Positions 63,149 to 64,000 of a stretch of DNA of 64,000 nt are shown in pieces. A program made the position numbers and the translations under genes. The notes below the pieces were generated by a model. It was not told where the DNA came from, did not search any database, and saw nothing but the letters and a program-made list of their open reading frames with translations. This stretch comes from Desulfosporosinus fructosivorans (lineage in GTDB: Bacteria > Bacillota > Desulfitobacteriia > Desulfitobacteriales > Desulfitobacteriaceae): the NCBI RefSeq assembly GCF_004766045.1, contig NZ_SPQQ01000006.1, positions 248,001-312,000 of the forward strand, in the 5' to 3' direction. The first letter of the stretch is position 1; each line of letters starts with the position of its first letter.

Positions 63149-64000
63149 ATGAAGAACAGAACCTATATCGCAATTGATTTGAAATCCTTCTACGCTTCGG
63201 TCGAATGTGTGGAACGAGGGCTTGATCCGCTGACCACCAACCTTGTTGTCGCTGATGCAAGCCGCACAAAAAAAACCATCTGCCTCGCCGTCTCTCCCCC
63301 CCTCAAAGGATACGGCATTCCCGGTAGGGCGAGGCTGTTTGAAGTCGTACAGAAGGTCAAGGAAGCAAATGCAGCACGGCTGCGCAAAGCACCAGGACGA
63401 GCCTTTTCCGGCGTTTCCTGCAACGATACTGAATTGAAATCCTCACCGGGTCTCTCGTTGGACTACATTGTTGCTCCACCGAGGATGGCGTATTATATAG
63501 AGTACAGCACGCAGATTTACAATATCTATTTGAAGTACATCGCGCCCGAAGATATTCATGTCTACTCCATTGACGAGGTATTCCTTGACGCCACCGATTA
63601 TCTGAACACCTACAATCTTTCAGCCCGTGAGCTTGCCGCGAAAATGATTCTGGATGTACTCAAAACAACTGGCATTACAGCAACGGCGGGAATTGGCACA
63701 AACCTGTATCTTAGCAAGATCGCTATGGATATTCAGGCAAAGCACATACCTGCTGATAACAACGGTATACGGATCGCCGTGCTGGACGAAATGAGCTTCC
63801 GTCGCTCCCTGTGGTCGCATCGGCCTCTAACAGACTTTTGGCGCGTTGGAAAAGGATATGCCAACAAGCTGGAAGAAAAAGGTCTCTTTACGATGGGAGA
63901 TATTGCAAGATGCTCTCTCGGTAAACCTACCGATTACTACAACGAGGATTTACTGTATAAGCTATTCGGCATCAACGCTGAGCTGCTGATCGACCATGCG
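63149..64000 (+). CDS. Y-family DNA polymerase (ImpB/MucB/SamB, UmuC-like), partial
   Basis: 284 codons from the ATG at 63149 run in frame to the window edge without a stop, so the gene continues beyond. The palm domain has the first catalytic Asp10 in AIDLKSFYASVE and the Asp142-Glu143 pair in YSIDEVFLD; ATAGIGTNLYLSK is the conserved thumb-side motif. Such translesion polymerases are common passengers on clostridial conjugative elements. A GGAG lies 8 bp upstream. Confidence 0.88.
   Translation, partial: MKNRTYIAIDLKSFYASVECVERGLDPLTTNLVVADASRTKKTICLAVSPPLKGYGIPGRARLFEVVQKVKEANAARLRKAPGRAFSGVSCNDTELKSSPGLSLDYIVAPPRMAYYIEYSTQIYNIYLKYIAPEDIHVYSIDEVFLDATDYLNTYNLSARELAAKMILDVLKTTGITATAGIGTNLYLSKIAMDIQAKHIPADNNGIRIAVLDEMSFRRSLWSHRPLTDFWRVGKGYANKLEEKGLFTMGDIARCSLGKPTDYYNEDLLYKLFGINAELLIDHA

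Overview
The window looks like chromosome from a spore-forming, strictly anaerobic Clostridia of the Peptococcaceae type (Desulfosporosinus/Desulfitobacterium-like). This is inferred from a complete carbonyl-branch Wood-Ljungdahl operon, a FixABCX-type electron transfer module, SigH-like and SpoVD-like sporulation/cell-wall genes, coat-like small proteins, DegS/DegU, strong AGGAGG ribosome sites and frequent TTG/GTG starts. No species can be named from sequence alone.

Region 1 (1-10.4 kb) is housekeeping. It holds two small coat-like proteins, a membrane-anchored unknown and a SigH-like sigma factor. A ribD-ribE-ribBA-ribH operon on the minus strand sits behind an FMN riboswitch with its own terminator. 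A GNAT acetyltransferase, a YgjP-like metalloprotease with no ordinary start codon, two very small minus-strand proteins, tRNA-Pro (with a decayed partial copy 570 bp away) and a DegV protein follow.

Region 2 (11-22.1 kb) is the acetyl-CoA synthase/CO dehydrogenase operon: cooC-like ATPase, CODH, acetyl-CoA synthase, corrinoid protein large subunit, corrinoid reductive activator, a second cooC-like ATPase, corrinoid protein small subunit and methyltransferase, closed by a strong terminator. Together they carry the methyl group from methyl-tetrahydrofolate to the A-cluster, reduce CO2 to CO, load the metal clusters and re-reduce inactive corrinoid.

Region 3 (22.2-49.6 kb) is mixed chromosomal sequence. 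It has DegS/DegU, a beta-CASP hydrolase, an HD protein, a DnaD/DnaC pair, a PHP protein, an ANTAR protein with a broken receiver domain, OsmC, UPF0182, thioredoxin reductase behind a CsoR-like operator, EtfB-EtfA-FixC-FixX, LarE-LarB-LarC (nickel-pincer cofactor), rhomboid, an SpoVD-like transpeptidase, PepV and tRNA-Lys.

Region 4 (49.6-64 kb) is an accessory island of nested and decayed mobile DNA. An IS66-type element has its tnpB gene cut by a 3.46-kb element carrying three overlapping tyrosine recombinases between inverted repeats (a recombinase-in-trio, RIT, architecture). Beyond it are an IS1634-like fragment, a tandem B-lectin protein with a recent 339-bp duplication, a 20-bp-stem perfect palindrome beside another tyrosine recombinase, a possible HEPN protein, a divergent flavodoxin/TetR pair with a clear operator, two orphan tRNA 3' halves (Thr, Gly) that look like integration scars, an integrase C-terminal remnant, a start-less winged-helix fragment, and a Y-family DNA polymerase that runs off the window.

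The most interesting signals are the RIT insertion with a reconstructable empty site, the lectin protein, the palindrome next to the orphan recombinase, the ANTAR protein without a phospho-acceptor, and the Lar operon lacking both LarA and the LarC C-terminal half. I saw no CRISPR array, rRNA or replication origin.
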